Source: a virus
DNA length: 35,669 nt
Reading direction: 5' to 3' (one strand)
Virus record (IMG/VR): IMGVR_UViG_3300034200_000391
Span: 1 to 35,669 of that record
Positions within the stretch are counted from its first letter, which is position 1. The number at the start of each line of letters is the position of its first letter. A model generated the notes under the pieces. The model was not told the origin of the DNA, did no database searches, and saw nothing but the letters and a program-made list of their open reading frames with translations. The translations under genes and the position numbers were made by a program. Shown in pieces: positions 6,681 through 19,200 of this stretch.

Positions 6681-7828
6681 GACACATCCATTGCAAACCT
6701 AAACTCAATATAGTTGCTTGTATTTCCATTTTTTACAATTGGCATGCCTGCAAGATTTCTAATTACTGAATAACCAGTCAGACCATACAGAGCATTTTCT
6801 GATGTTGTATTTTCTAAACGTAGCGCATCTAAGGCAACATAGTAATCATCATCTGCAGCATTTGCTGATGAGGCACCACTCTTGATTTCTGCATAAACTT
6901 TTACTGTATCTACAGCCTTCCATGGAAAACCACTTGAAGTTTTTAAATCTTCAATTTTTTTATTTACTACGAAATATCTGTTTGTGTTAAAATTATTTAA
7001 ACTTCCTGCGGTGTTATTATGATCTAGATTAATCTGCATCTTTGAAGTAACTCCTGGTGATGTAGAAGAAGAAAACTCAATAATAATTTTAACATTCATA
7101 TAGTTGGGAACTGCTGAAACGGTTCCATCTTTTGATAAAATGCTAAATGCAAACCTTAACTCATCATCCAAAGAGTTTTTAGATAGGTCTGCAGATGTTG
7201 AAGAAAGTTGAATAAAGTTTCCAGTGGCTGTCCATATAGGAGAACTGCTTGAAATCACAGAAGAGTTTCCCCTTAAAATAATCATGTTATTTAAAAATCT
7301 AGACCTTTCATGTCTTGACTCTCTATTGTCAAACGTGAAGATTTGATTATCGGCATTGGTCTGAAATATATCTCTTGCAACTCCTGAGAAAGAGTCTCTA
7401 ATTATATTTGGGAATATTTCGCTATCTAGTCTTTCTGGAATTGCAACCACTGAAGAGGCCCCATTAATCTTCCAGTTTTCATTTGTAGTAAATGCATATA
7501 GATTCTTACTGTCTGTTGTTCCTGCCAAAGAGTTAGACTTTGCAGAAAAAATTCCAACCTCTGTAATCTCATATCTTTCTTCTGTTGGAAGTTCTCCAGT
7601 TAAAACAATTTTTGAAACTCCATTATCATCAATGAATCCTCTAGATGATATCGGAATTCTAAACATTTCAAAATCTAAGGTTTGCTTGGCTGAGTAGTCT
7701 GGGATTGCTCCACTTACGTATGGCTCTAGGGGTTTAGCACCGCAACCTACAGCAATATATGAAGCATACGCTGGGGCCTGCCCCAGTAAGTACTTTCCAA
7801 TAATATCTTTACCCTTATTAGTAATCAT
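6677..7828 (-). CDS. Minor tail / baseplate protein
   Basis: A protein of 383 residues. Its start, TNKGKDIIGKYLLGQAPAYASYIAVGCG, resembles N-terminal segments of phage tail-fibre or baseplate attachment proteins that bind the tail tip. The section EERYEITEVGIFSA (about 82-95) continues that type. The remainder is Ser/Thr/Asn-rich beta structure, possibly a jelly-roll (about 170-330). The start has AGGAG in the leader and a promoter just upstream. It follows the tail hub and a small protein, so a role at the tail tip is likely. The fine function is open. Confidence 0.68.
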   Translation of the reverse strand: MITNKGKDIIGKYLLGQAPAYASYIAVGCGAKPLEPYVSGAIPDYSAKQTLDFEMFRIPISSRGFIDDNGVSKIVLTGELPTEERYEITEVGIFSAKSNSLAGTTDSKNLYAFTTNENWKINGASSVVAIPERLDSEIFPNIIRDSFSGVARDIFQTNADNQIFTFDNRESRHERSRFLNNMIILRGNSSVISSSSPIWTATGNFIQLSSTSADLSKNSLDDELRFAFSILSKDGTVSAVPNYMNVKIIIEFSSSTSPGVTSKMQINLDHNNTAGSLNNFNTNRYFVVNKKIEDLKTSSGFPWKAVDTVKVYAEIKSGASSANAADDDYYVALDALRLENTTSENALYGLTGYSVIRNLAGMPIVKNGNTSNYIEFRFAMDVS

Positions 7829-7841
7829 CTTATTTCTCCTA

Positions 7842-7856
7842 TGTTATATTGTATCA
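7842..7856 (-). promoter_or_regulatory. Extended -10 promoter (gene starting at 7828)
   Basis: TGA-TACAAT on the minus strand (TACAAT at 7853-7848) overlaps the last codons of the upstream gene. A start near 7841 gives a 13-base leader, TAGGAGAAATAAG, which contains the Shine-Dalgarno sequence. No good -35 box was seen. Confidence 0.45.
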
Positions 7857-8320
7857 CGTAGAATGTCCCCAGAAACCATAATACTTACCTCAACCTCTTC
7901 ATCGTCTTGCATATTTACAACTTCAATGATTAGGTCCCCCGTGCTATTTTCAATATAAATGTTAGATCCATTTGTTCCATTTCCAACATTTGGTATTTTA
8001 TCATCAAACTTTATTAGGAAGTTGTCAAAGTATGACTGAGACGTTCCGTATAAGGATAAAAGATTCTGAGAATTATACTTTTGTGCAAGAGATATCATAT
8101 TCTTGATTGGCTGATAAATTAAGTTCTCACCAAAAACAGTATCATTTCTTGAAATACTTAAAACTTCTTCTCCGCCAATGTCTTCAAAAACAAGGCGAGT
8201 CATCATGTATTCGCTTAGTTCCTCATCCTTCAAGTCTATTCTGTACTGTGGACTTGATGACTTGGTTCTAGCAACAGTGGCTGGCTGTGTTCCTGGAGTG
8301 TTTGGGGTTGGACTAGTCAT
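7844..8320 (-). CDS. Small tail-tip protein
   Basis: A protein of 158 residues starting MTSPTPNTPGTQPATVA, a Pro/Thr-rich flexible leader, followed by a compact region with mixed strands and helices and an acidic end (VVNMQDDEEVEVSIMVSGDI). I do not recognise the family. The ATG at 8320 is chosen over the one at 8332 because GTGAGGTT stands 4 bases before it. It overlaps the end of the tail hub gene by 8 bases, so the two are probably translated in a coupled way and meet at the tail tip. Confidence 0.62.
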   Translation of the reverse strand: MTSPTPNTPGTQPATVARTKSSSPQYRIDLKDEELSEYMMTRLVFEDIGGEEVLSISRNDTVFGENLIYQPIKNMISLAQKYNSQNLLSLYGTSQSYFDNFLIKFDDKIPNVGNGTNGSNIYIENSTGDLIIEVVNMQDDEEVEVSIMVSGDILRDTI

Positions 8321-11300
8321 TTGGAACCTCACTTAGATATACCGTCATTGATGGACCTTCACTATTTCTGGAATAGTTGATATTATAAACAACGTACTTT
8401 GTTTCTGTATCAGAAATAATATCCATTCCAGTTTCATCCTTATAGTTTATGTTTAGAATATCTCCTAGTTGAATCATGGGGTTAGAGAATATGTCAAGAC
8501 CAACAGACTTTGTTGGCTTCATGATTTTATTTATAATCCAGCCCATCATGTTCTTTGCAGCATCTTGAGTTTGCACATATGGTAATTCTAGTGAAAATTC
8601 TTTTTTGCCATATGTTGATCTACTTAGATTAATCTTGTTATACTTTTCTAACTCTGTATAAGGAGAACTGACAAGGTTATTGTTAACAAACTTTGGATTT
8701 GAAAAACTTGATTTCTCAGCAAAGTAATCGTCTACTGTTAAAGAATGCTGCGAGTCTTGTGTAAAAGTAACTCCTTGAATTCTTAGATAGTTTCCAGTTG
8801 TTTCATCAAGGCTGAGTGCTGAGTCTGTTGCATTAAAGATTAAGAACTCTGCCCCAAATGGATTTGCTTGGAATCCAGAAATTGCATAACCCTTAATCTT
8901 ATTAAAGGTTGGAGATATTTTTGCATAAAGGGCTGGAAATGCTTTGTCATATTTAATATTAAAGTACTCGCACTCTCTCATGATTGTTCCAAATTCATCA
9001 AAGTACATGGAGTAAGATGGTGGCTGATTAGGACTTATACCTGCTAGGTAGGTTGATTGAACAACACCACTCATGGCATATTTTCTAAATGCCTCATTTG
9101 CATTTATTTCTTGACTGTCAAAAACCTGGTTAAATGGAATATCAACAGCAAAGGTTGTATTTTGAGAATAGTTACCTGCAAGAGCAAAAATATTTTCAAA
9201 CATTAATTTTGATGATCCACGTGTAAATAAGCACATATTATTATAAATTGGCAAAGGGTTTGTGTCTGTTACTGTGGCGACTATCTTATTATTAATATAT
9301 AAATAAAAGTTTCTTACAGTTCCAACATCCATATACTCAACAGCAATATCGTATACTGTTGGATTCTCTTCTCCATTAACTCTATACTGACCAACAAGAG
9401 TTCCATCATCTACAATTACACTACTAAGTCCACCCCAAAGTTTTACTGGTACCGCTTTGTCAGAGGCAGAATCTTTTTGTATTTTATAAAAGAATAGGTT
9501 GTGTGTTTCTGATCCATCGGTATACTTTGATATATTTACATCTGTAAGTGCTGCAATTTCAAAGTAGTATCCAGCATTGGTTGTTGGATTAACCATTACT
9601 CCAAGACCACCAGAACCGCCACCAATACTAATGTTTTGTGAAGGATCTGTTCCAGGTATCACGTAATAGGTCATACTGCCAGAAGGAGTTTGTCCACGTA
9701 CCTCGTTGTTTTCAATCTTTCCAATAATTCTTAGTCTAGTTCCAAAATGCTTAAACTTGTTATCCAGTGGTTTATAAACATAACTAATATTATCAATTGG
9801 TGATTGAGTAGTTGTAAAGTTAGGGCCAGTAAGAACAAGCGCTGAAGACTGAACAGAGCCAGACGTTGTTGATATTTTTTTAGAGTTATCATACTCAGAG
9901 ATATAAGAGTTTGTTAAAAAGTTTCTAATAACTCCAGTTCTCGTCATTTGTTTTGCTAACTCATTACTTACTCCTGCTGCCTCATTCACTGTAGTTCTAG
10001 CATTTGCATTGTTAGAAAATAGATGTTCTGAGTACATGCTGCAGCCACGAACATTGTCATTGTTTGTCCAATAAGAATTTAGCCCAGCAGAGTGACTAGT
10101 GATGGTTGTTCCAAATTGTGCTCTACCGTGCTTCTTTACTTCTCCAGACTTTAATCTTGTAACGCCATTAACAATCTCATAGTCAGGCTCGGAATATATA
10201 CGCAATAGTCCAGTTGGGTAAATCTTACCATTAAATGGTAGAGATGAGAAGTAGTTTTGATATTCTTCAACACTAGAAATCCAAACATTTCCTACTTTAG
10301 AAACATTAAACTGTGCAGCATCATACTTGATGATTTCTCCATTTGCATATAGGTATCCGTTATATCTGGTAAGCCAATATGCATTCTCACCAAGATCAAT
10401 AATGTTATTCGTCAAAACATTGTTTACAACTCTTGGAGCAATATTTGAAAGATCAGAACTTAGTGGCATTGCAGAAAGCATATGCTTTGACATGCTGGCT
10501 ACATTATCATTAACAGATTTTGTATTCTCTGTTCCAGTAACTTCCCAAAGCAAGTAAGGCTTGTATACCCAGTTTTTGTCTTGATCTAGCATAGTAGATT
10601 GCTTAATAGAACCATAAGATCTTTGAATGTATCTAGTAGTATAATCAATCTTTCCATCGTTATAAACATTGTTGTCGATAGAAGATACTGAGATAATGTT
10701 TTCTAAAATACTTGGATCTTCTGCTTGTGATCCGTATAACGTTACATCGACAGGCCTTGATGTTCCTAAAGGAAGAGTATACTCTTTGCTCATAACAATA
10801 AAGTTATTATACTCATCAAAGAACATTGAACTCTGAAATGAGACTGCTAAAGCATTTAAGACTTCTGCAATTGTTTGTGTTGAACTACAAAAGAAATATG
10901 GGATAACCATATCTTTTTGTCCAGTTAAAAACTTAAAAGAATAGTTACTGAACCCAATAGAGTCTAATAGTGTAGAGATAACGAAAGACAGAGATGCATC
11001 TGATAATAAAAGGTCTGGTGCAGATAACGACTCAAAATGGAAGAACATGTCTCTAAGTTCTATAGAGATGGTTCTTTCCTCTAGATTGGTTTTAGGCACT
11101 GATTCTGAGTACAGGGTTTTAATGGGAACATAAAACTCATACCCAGAGTAATTGTCAATTGCATCGTAAAAAGAAAACTTAACATTTTTATTTAAATATT
11201 GCTTAACTATACTGTCTGTATTGTTTTCATTAAATGCTAAATCATAGTCAGTTATTGTTATGCTACCTGTAGACGCTAAGAGTTGACCTACTGGCAATCC

Positions 11301-12572
11301 TGATCCACCTAGATCAGAAGCAACCTTGTTAACCTCAAACTCAACAGTTTTATCAGATACGTCTGCAATCAATCTTGGAGAGATTTCAATCAAGTCAAAG
11401 CATGAGTCAAACTTATTCATTGTCTCCACTGCAACTCTAACTCCAGAGATATAGTCAAACTCTTTATATAGAATATTCTGTGTTTTAGGATCTACATAAG
11501 TATTTGGATTGGTAAAATCAGTAACAAAGTTTGTGTTTTGTCCAACTTCAGAACTTGCAATGTGCCACCCATAGTTTGGAGCAAAAGTTTCATACTGACC
11601 ATTAACCCATATATGAAATGTTCCAAGATCTTCTTCTGTTGATTTAATTAAATAGGCAAATCCAGGGATTGGATTATCTGGCCTTTGTTCCGTAGATATT
11701 AAGTCTCCAGCGTAAATAAAAATCTTTGAATACTTTTCTGGAATTATTAAACCGTAGGATAGTTCTAAATAGCCATCTTCTTGTATGATAGCCGAGCCAT
11801 CTTCTCTTCTTGATAACTGATTAAATGATTGAACATCAACCCAGTTATTATCTTTAAGAACTTGAACTTTCCATTTTACTGGAGTTGTTTTATTTAAATC
11901 ACCAAAAAGAGGATCGCTTAATAATCCTGAACCTGTAGAAAAAGGGCCAAGATCTTTTGTGCCAACATTTGTTTGCATTTTTACAACAAGTCTGTTTGCT
12001 GGAACCTTTTCTTTATAAACAACATACGGACATGCATCATCAATATAAAATTTCCCATTTACAATATTTTTTGCAATACCACGTTCAATATTATTTTCAG
12101 TTCTAAAGGATGACCAGTACTTAAATTTATCTTTGCTGTCAGACATATAGTATCTTGGTCGTTGAGCAAGGAACTGATTTGTGTTGTGAGTAAATCTATT
12201 AGAAAAATATGATAACTTGTTAATTCCAGATCTAGGCCTAAAAGTATTAAAGCAATCCTCTAAAGAATATAACTGTGCAATCTTTTGTTTCTTAGACTGA
12301 AACACCTGAGGCATGTTGTTATCTTTAGAACCACCATCAATAATAATGTCAGCATCAGTGGCATCAGTATAAAACTTACCAGAATCATTTATATCATAAG
12401 ACTGTGTTAATGATCTGTATATAGAGTCTGACTCAAGTGGTCGATACCTATAATTTCCAACAGAGGCAATATTAGTAGAAACATTTAGGTTCCACTCCAT
12501 TGTTACTATGCCTCTAGATTTAAGTGTTGAAAATTTCTCAACCAAATCTTTTAGTTCACTGCTTTGAAACAT
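8313..12572 (-). CDS. Large tail hub / minor tail protein with LamG-like insert
   Basis: A structural protein of 1419 residues, the second largest here. The C-terminal 100 residues (FSNPMIQLGDILNINYKDETG, then YVVYNINYSRNSEGPSMTVYLSEV) look like the closing domain of tail hub proteins of the gp27/Tal type. The middle (about 490-600: LLLSDASLSFVISTLLDSIGFSNY and SSMFFDEYNNFIVMSKEY) resembles large minor tail proteins of actinobacteriophages. About residues 940-1120 read like a concanavalin/LamG jelly-roll (FYLYINNKIVATVTD), which may bind sugar. The start at 12572 is preferred to 12605 because it overlaps the preceding stop as TAATG and has GGAAG in front. It follows the Dit-like gene, the usual place of the hub that receptor-binding proteins attach to. 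Confidence 0.78.
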   Translation of the reverse strand: MFQSSELKDLVEKFSTLKSRGIVTMEWNLNVSTNIASVGNYRYRPLESDSIYRSLTQSYDINDSGKFYTDATDADIIIDGGSKDNNMPQVFQSKKQKIAQLYSLEDCFNTFRPRSGINKLSYFSNRFTHNTNQFLAQRPRYYMSDSKDKFKYWSSFRTENNIERGIAKNIVNGKFYIDDACPYVVYKEKVPANRLVVKMQTNVGTKDLGPFSTGSGLLSDPLFGDLNKTTPVKWKVQVLKDNNWVDVQSFNQLSRREDGSAIIQEDGYLELSYGLIIPEKYSKIFIYAGDLISTEQRPDNPIPGFAYLIKSTEEDLGTFHIWVNGQYETFAPNYGWHIASSEVGQNTNFVTDFTNPNTYVDPKTQNILYKEFDYISGVRVAVETMNKFDSCFDLIEISPRLIADVSDKTVEFEVNKVASDLGGSGLPVGQLLASTGSITITDYDLAFNENNTDSIVKQYLNKNVKFSFYDAIDNYSGYEFYVPIKTLYSESVPKTNLEERTISIELRDMFFHFESLSAPDLLLSDASLSFVISTLLDSIGFSNYSFKFLTGQKDMVIPYFFCSSTQTIAEVLNALAVSFQSSMFFDEYNNFIVMSKEYTLPLGTSRPVDVTLYGSQAEDPSILENIISVSSIDNNVYNDGKIDYTTRYIQRSYGSIKQSTMLDQDKNWVYKPYLLWEVTGTENTKSVNDNVASMSKHMLSAMPLSSDLSNIAPRVVNNVLTNNIIDLGENAYWLTRYNGYLYANGEIIKYDAAQFNVSKVGNVWISSVEEYQNYFSSLPFNGKIYPTGLLRIYSEPDYEIVNGVTRLKSGEVKKHGRAQFGTTITSHSAGLNSYWTNNDNVRGCSMYSEHLFSNNANARTTVNEAAGVSNELAKQMTRTGVIRNFLTNSYISEYDNSKKISTTSGSVQSSALVLTGPNFTTTQSPIDNISYVYKPLDNKFKHFGTRLRIIGKIENNEVRGQTPSGSMTYYVIPGTDPSQNISIGGGSGGLGVMVNPTTNAGYYFEIAALTDVNISKYTDGSETHNLFFYKIQKDSASDKAVPVKLWGGLSSVIVDDGTLVGQYRVNGEENPTVYDIAVEYMDVGTVRNFYLYINNKIVATVTDTNPLPIYNNMCLFTRGSSKLMFENIFALAGNYSQNTTFAVDIPFNQVFDSQEINANEAFRKYAMSGVVQSTYLAGISPNQPPSYSMYFDEFGTIMRECEYFNIKYDKAFPALYAKISPTFNKIKGYAISGFQANPFGAEFLIFNATDSALSLDETTGNYLRIQGVTFTQDSQHSLTVDDYFAEKSSFSNPKFVNNNLVSSPYTELEKYNKINLSRSTYGKKEFSLELPYVQTQDAAKNMMGWIINKIMKPTKSVGLDIFSNPMIQLGDILNINYKDETGMDIISDTETKYVVYNINYSRNSEGPSMTVYLSEVPND

Positions 12573-13213
12573 TATGCTTCTTCCAATGACATAGAGACAT
12601 TCCATAGATCATAGTTTGTCTGGGACCTCTTTGAAATATTAAAAGAAAAGTCTGCTATAAAAACCTCAACAACTTCCTGATATCTTTGTAGACTATTATA
12701 TGCTGCATCTGTACTACCAAAAAGAGGTCTATTATCATAGGCAATATAAGCCCACATAGATCCAACAGATTTCTTATACCACTCAAGCATCTCTGCTCCA
12801 CCAGCACCACCATCTACTGTATGGAATACTACTCCATCTGCTGCCTTTCCGTTCTCATCAAACATAGGCTTTGCAGAAAATGCTCTTGATGGGATATTAT
12901 CCCAAGACAAAGAAAACTTTCTTTTATCTGCAATATGGTAAGATCTCATTCTTCCATTAATTGTTCTTTCACGCTTCTCTAATCTTTCAATAGATACGTC
13001 AATAGGCTGTCTATTATGATCTGACAATATCAAGAAGTCGTCTTGCCTTACTTCACTTGCATCAGAAATATCTTGACCAACCTCATACCCAATTGGATAA
13101 AAATATGGCACCCCATCTTGATCCATGGTTAATCTTCCAGGGTTATTAGATAGCATAATAGCCTGTGGTCTTCCATACTTCTTACGTCCTTGTAGATACT
13201 GTACTGTAGCCAT
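12572..13213 (-). CDS. Distal tail protein-like minor tail protein
   Basis: A protein of 213 residues encoded directly after the tape measure and before the hub, which is the position of the distal tail (Dit) protein that connects the tail tube to the tip. The sequence is beta-rich with several aromatic strands (FSLSWDNIPSRAF, VEVFIADFSFNISKRS, YDLWNVSMSLEEA), in keeping with a tube-like or Dit N-terminal fold. The final strand pattern, ending in a short acidic tail, is typical of these proteins in Gram-positive siphophages. Start and stop both overlap neighbours as TAATG. Assignment is by position and fold impression. Confidence 0.68.
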   Translation of the reverse strand: MATVQYLQGRKKYGRPQAIMLSNNPGRLTMDQDGVPYFYPIGYEVGQDISDASEVRQDDFLILSDHNRQPIDVSIERLEKRERTINGRMRSYHIADKRKFSLSWDNIPSRAFSAKPMFDENGKAADGVVFHTVDGGAGGAEMLEWYKKSVGSMWAYIAYDNRPLFGSTDAAYNSLQRYQEVVEVFIADFSFNISKRSQTNYDLWNVSMSLEEA

Positions 13214-16200
13214 TATAGTCTATTCCCCCGAATTCTTTGTCCCTCAATTTGTTTGATCTGTGATATTACTGTTCTTGCAATATCGTCTGGGCTAGCATCT
13301 GATTTTGCATTAACTGTTAAACTATAATTATACACTGAGTTGCTGTCTGAAGTCTTACTTCCAGCATTAATTGCACGAAGGTTGTCTACTCCATAATTTT
13401 CAACACCATACTTTGTTACTACAAACTCTCCTGGTGTTAGCATCGCAGGAATAATATCTGTACCTATAGGCTTCATTCCAAATCCACCACTTGCTAGATA
13501 ACTTCCGACCATTCCACCCATAGCGTATCTTGAATATCCAGTTCTTCTGTCATATGCAGCGTCTGCTCCACCAGACATAAGAGCCTTAGTTGCTGCTAGG
13601 CGTGCAGCAGCCTCTTCTGCATCCTTAAGGGCTTTAGCCTCTGCTGCTTGCTGGGCTGCCCAAACAAGTGCTTGTCCAGTATACCTTGCGCTAGATAAGA
13701 CTCCTGCGATTCCACCAAGTGCAGCAGTTGCCTCAGTATTAGCAATCAAACTACTAGCCATATTGTTTGCAACCTCTGATATATTTACATCTGATGTTCC
13801 TGCTGTTGTTATATCAGTGATTAGTTTCTTTTGTGCATCTTGTACAGTCTTATTAACTTCATCAATATTTCCAGCATTTACTGGTGCTGGTGCAGGAGGT
13901 GGAGTTCCACCATTGCTACCGCCTGTAGCCCCCATAATTACTTGATAAATTTCATGAATTTCTTTAATGGTAATAGATGTTCCATCTTTTTTAAAGTAAT
14001 CAGCCAACTTGTCATTAATTTCTTTCCATGTTTTGTCAACAATATCTGCAGTAGCAAGTGCTGCTGCAAGTTGTCCAGCCATCAACTTATCATTAGCAAG
14101 TTGAGCAGCATCGACACGCAACTTCATGTCTTCCCACTCTAGTTTTGTTTTTCCAAGAACTGTAAGTTTTTGTTTTTCTGCTTCAAGTGCATCTTGGCTA
14201 GCCTTTAGTGCTGCTTGAGCATCTGTTACTCCTTGCTGCAATGGAATTAATTGATCTTGCTTTGCCTTTAGTATTGCATTTGCAGCATCAACTGATGCTT
14301 GTGCAGTCTTAAGTTCATTTTGCTGAATTGAATATATCTTTTCAGAAATTACGTACTGCTCTTCTTCAATCTGTAAACGGGTCTTTCCTTCATCATTGAC
14401 AAGTCTTGAGAGTTCAAGTTCTCTTACGCTATCAATTGCCTTTGATTGTTCTGCGATTGCATCGCTTGCCTGCTGTTCTCTTAGTTCTTGTGCTGCTTGT
14501 GCTGCTGCTGAAATATCACCCTGAGTAAGAGCATCTGCAAGAGACATTTGTTTCTTTTGCTGATTAGCAATAACAGAGTTAATAGAAGAAATCTTATCAA
14601 GAGCAGCCTTTTGCTTATCATACTTCTCATTAATCGATTGCGCTGCCTTGTCCATTAATTTTAAGTCATGAGATAACTTATCATTTCTTTCATTCTGAAC
14701 AGCAATTAGTTTATTCGCAGCCTCAACACCCTTTTCAGCAATCTCTACATTCTTCTCTTGAGCATCAATCTCTTTTTGCTTTGCTGTTACTAGTGCTTCT
14801 GCACTAACAATTCTAGCCTCATCTGCTGCAAAGATTGCACGGTATTGCTTATCAAGCATTCTTTCCTGAATATCAAATAGTTTCTGTGCTGCATCATATC
14901 CAGGTTGGAAGGCTGCAGACATATCTCCAGAGTTAATGCTTGTAATTGCTTTTTCTGTTTGTGTGTCTTTAATCTTTTTAACTGCTGCAGCAATTCCTTC
15001 TGCACTCATCTTTCCAGATTTAAGTTGATCTGCTAAGCCCTTTGCTAAAGATGGGTCAGAAAGAACTGTGGCAATCATTGACGAATCCATACCCATTCTT
15101 GCTAGGTCCTTAGCAAGACCAGAGAACACCTTTTGATCAGTTAAGGATTTAGTTAATGACTCAAAGTAAGTACGAACTGATTTTAGTTGCTCTTGCTGTT
15201 GTAGTAGGGCTGTTGAATTGTTCTTTGTTGCAGCCATCTGCTTTACCTGGGCTGTAGTAAAATTACCTGTTGCTATCGCTGCTGCAAATTGAGAATCTTC
15301 AACAGCAGCATAGGCATCTTCTAAAGACATTCCTGCTGCCATTAACTTATTTACTGCAGAATTTTGATTCTTAATATTAGTAATAAACTTTTCATTTTCA
15401 TTTTGGAAATTACCAACAGCAATATTGTTTAGCAAAGCATTTAGTTGCTTTGCATTCTTAACTTTAATAGCACCAGTCTTTTTGTCTATCTCAATAAACT
15501 TAGGACCAATCTTCTTATAGTCTTCAACACTTAGTCCAGTCAAGAAGTCAATGGCACCCTGGCCCATGCCCTTCTTTCTTAGGTTATTTTCTAATCCGTT
15601 AAATGGATCTAGTGGTTTACCTTTACTATCTTTACCTGGAACAAGGTTTCTTACTTTACCCTTTGAATCTGTGAATAGTGCATTCATAGCCTTCATAGAA
15701 GACCCCCAGCCAACGGTTAATCCTTGTTGTGCTTTTCTTAAATCTCTAATCTTTTTAATTAATTCATCTAGAGGAGATGCATTTGGACCCTTCTTGTCTC
15801 CTCCGCCAGTGCCAGGACCTTTGTATGGTGTTGTTGCATCCATTGCTGCTGTTTTGATTCCAGCCAGATGTGCTGCGTACATAGCCTTTTGAACTGGGAA
15901 TGATGCATTTTGGTACATCTCTCCGCCACCCTTGCTTGCAGGCTCGCTTAGCCACTTTTGAACATCTGGGTCTCCCTTAAAGACAGTCTCATCTTGAATA
16001 GACATTACTGTAACGATTTCATTCATGTAAACTTGTTTTTGATTTTCAGACAAACCCTTATAGTATTCTTGATCTATTGCACCAAGGTATTCTTCTGGCA
16101 TGAACTTTGTTCTTACCATTACCTCATAGTCTAGGTTTCCAGTCTTTACCTTATCAAATAAGTCTTGTGCTATTTTTGCTGCTTCTGGATTTTCGTTGTA

Positions 16201-19200
16201 GTACTTAATTAGGTAAGCAACATCTAGTTCTCCACCAGTTCTTGCAATCTGTGCATTAAAGTCAATGATCTTCTGTGCTTCTTTTGTTGTCTTTGCTTCA
16301 CTAACCTTAAGCATAAAGTCTGTCTGAAGTTGTGTATTAGGCTTTCCATCTGCTCCAATGAATAGATCTGCAACCTGCTGTGCCTCTGACGCAGCCTTAC
16401 CACCAAACTTTGTGATGATATTCATTGTTGAATCAAACGCTGCTTTGTTAGTTGAGGCAAGGTCCATCAAACTAATTAAGGTAACTGGATCAATATTTCC
16501 AGATGCAACCTCCATCTTAAGCAAATACTTTTGCTCTTGAGTTCCAGCAGAATCTTCAATAGCCTGTTTAGCCATAGGGACAACATCTTCTACTGCAGTT
16601 CCCTTATACTTTTTAGTCATTAACTTATCTGCACTATTCATATATGCTTCTTGGATACCCTTGTCTGCACCCTTGAAGTTTGCCATGATTGTGTCAGTAG
16701 TTACTTTCTGCTTATCTAAAAGTTTTTGTTTATCATCTAAGAAGTCATTTTCAAGTTGTAAAGCCTTTACTGAATCTCCTGCAGCCTTTGCAATGTCAAT
16801 TTTCTTTTGATATTCAAGTTCAAGACCATCAAGCATCTGCTGCTGTTCTTCCAAAGCAATCTTTTGCATAGCAGCATCTGCACCTGTGCTTGCTGCAATT
16901 CTCTTACCTCTATCTTTTCTTCCATTAAAGTATCCTGCAACTCCACCAATAAGTGCACCTGCTCCTGCTCCGATTGCTGCTCCTACTCCAGGTATTGGAA
17001 TAAGCATTTGTCCAGCAACTGCTCCTACTGCTGCACCTGCTAATGCTCCTCCACCAATGTTCTTTCCAAGATTAGCGACATCTCGTCCACGATAACCAAA
17101 AGTTTTTTGTGCTCTATTATTGCTTGCCACTAGGTCTCTATTAGTTGCGTCAACCATTTTTGTTCTTATTGTTAGAGGGTCTTTTATAAAGTTTTCTCCA
17201 TTAGGCCCTAGTAACTCAGTTAGTTTTGCGTTAACTTGAATACCAAACGCTTGATTACCTAATGCGTCTCCAACGTTAAGAGCGATAGATCTTGCTTGTT
17301 CTGTTGACATTGCTCCTGATGTAACACCCATTGCCAACTGTCTGAATAATGCAGTCGATGCACCAGCAGTTCCTCTTTGTGCAATATTTGCTCCAACATC
17401 TTTTACAAGAGCCTTGCCCTTTTCTCCTTCTACAAAACTCTCTCCAAAAGTAGTTTTTCCAGTAACTGTTTGGTATTGCTTTACTTCGTCTTTTCTTCTT
17501 CTATCCATTATCTCAGAAGCAGTCACTTTTCCAGCAGCCTCTGCAAAAACTTGCAGTGCTTGGTTAGATCCATTAACCCTATCAGCAAATGCTATAGCAG
17601 CATCTCCTGCTTTGTCTACCGCCATCCTATTCATGACGTAGGCTCCGATTACAACTCCAATACCTAGCGCCAGAAGTCCAAGAGAACTTCCTGCTAGGGT
17701 TGCAGCCATTGAAAGTAGCATTAGTGGCATCATTGCTTTTTGGAACATTTCTCCAACTGCACCTGGTGCCATAGAGCCCATCATTGTAACCATTGACAAG
17801 CCCATTGCGGCCCCGCCAATTTTTCCACCAACTTGAGACATCTTTGCTTTACGGGCAGCCATTAGTTCTGAATCTGTACGAGACTTAATGGCTCTAAGTT
17901 TTAATCTTTCCATTGCTGCAGTTAGTGAAGACTGCTTGATGACATTTGCTGCTTCTTTTTGTTCAGCCTTTGCTCTTTCTGCTGTTGCTTTTACTAACGC
18001 TCTTTCAGCAGACTGCTGCAGTCTTCTTTGTGTTCGCATTTCCTGCGTAATCTCGCCTGTTGTTCCATACAACTTTTGCTTAGACTGAGAAATCTTTTCA
18101 TCTAACTTTAATTGCTTCTTTGCTTCTGCTAGTTTTCTTTTTTCAACTGCCTCTAATTGTCTGCGAATTGATTTAGCATCGGCATCTACTGGTCCAGTTC
18201 CATAAAGCGCTGCACGGTTACGTGATTGAGATCCAGTTGGCATTGGTCCTGAGACTGCACCAGTTTTAATTGCTGCGCCGATTTGCTGACCTGCTACAGT
18301 TGCATCATCTATCTGCCCCTTAGCACCAAGAACAAGACCTGCTCCAGACTGCTCTCCAACAGTACGCATTTCCTTTGAAGGAGAAGCAACTTTAAGTGCG
18401 CTCTTTGCTCCTTCAGCAATTGCTCTTGTAGCAGCCTTTACAATATCAAATCCTGCACTTCTGTAGAATGGAAGTCTATCTCCACCAGTTCTAATTCTTT
18501 CTTCTCCAACTCTAACAACTGGTTTTGATCCAGCAGTCGGAACCTTAGATAGTCCAAACTTAGCAGCAACTGCTTGTGAAATATTAACTCTTGCTTCTCC
18601 AGCAGTATTTGCTAACTGATTGAATGCTGCAACAACACGGCTATCAGCAGCCATCTTCTTTGTAGAATACTCATATGCTTGCTTTACTGTTTGATCAGTA
18701 ACTGTGGCTCCCTTGTGAACAGAAACCATATACTCTCTAATACCACGATCTAGTTGCGTTAACTCTGCAGATACATCGTCCATCTTTAATCCTGCAGCCT
18801 TTAGAGATGCCTTCCATCTTTGCATTCCCTGCTTATCAAAGTCTGCAACAAATTCTGATTTTGCTACTCCTCCTGGCTTTCCAAGAAGTCCATTAATACT
18901 CTTTCCAGTTGATGTCTGTCCAGTTGTCATACCCAACTTACCATAAACATTTACCATCAATGCATTTCCAAATTGAGCAGCGACTGCATTAATTACTCTG
19001 AGGGCTCTTGCAGTGACAGCCCCCTCCATTTGATTTAGTTGTGCTGCTAGTGTTGCAGCAGGTACTGGTGTCATTGATCCAATATGAGCAAACTCTGTTT
19101 TGCCCTGCTTACCCTTAATGTATCCTGGAATATTGTCAGCAATCATTCCTGAAATAAGTGGTGCATATTTTTCAGACTGCTTGGCTGGAATTACTGACTC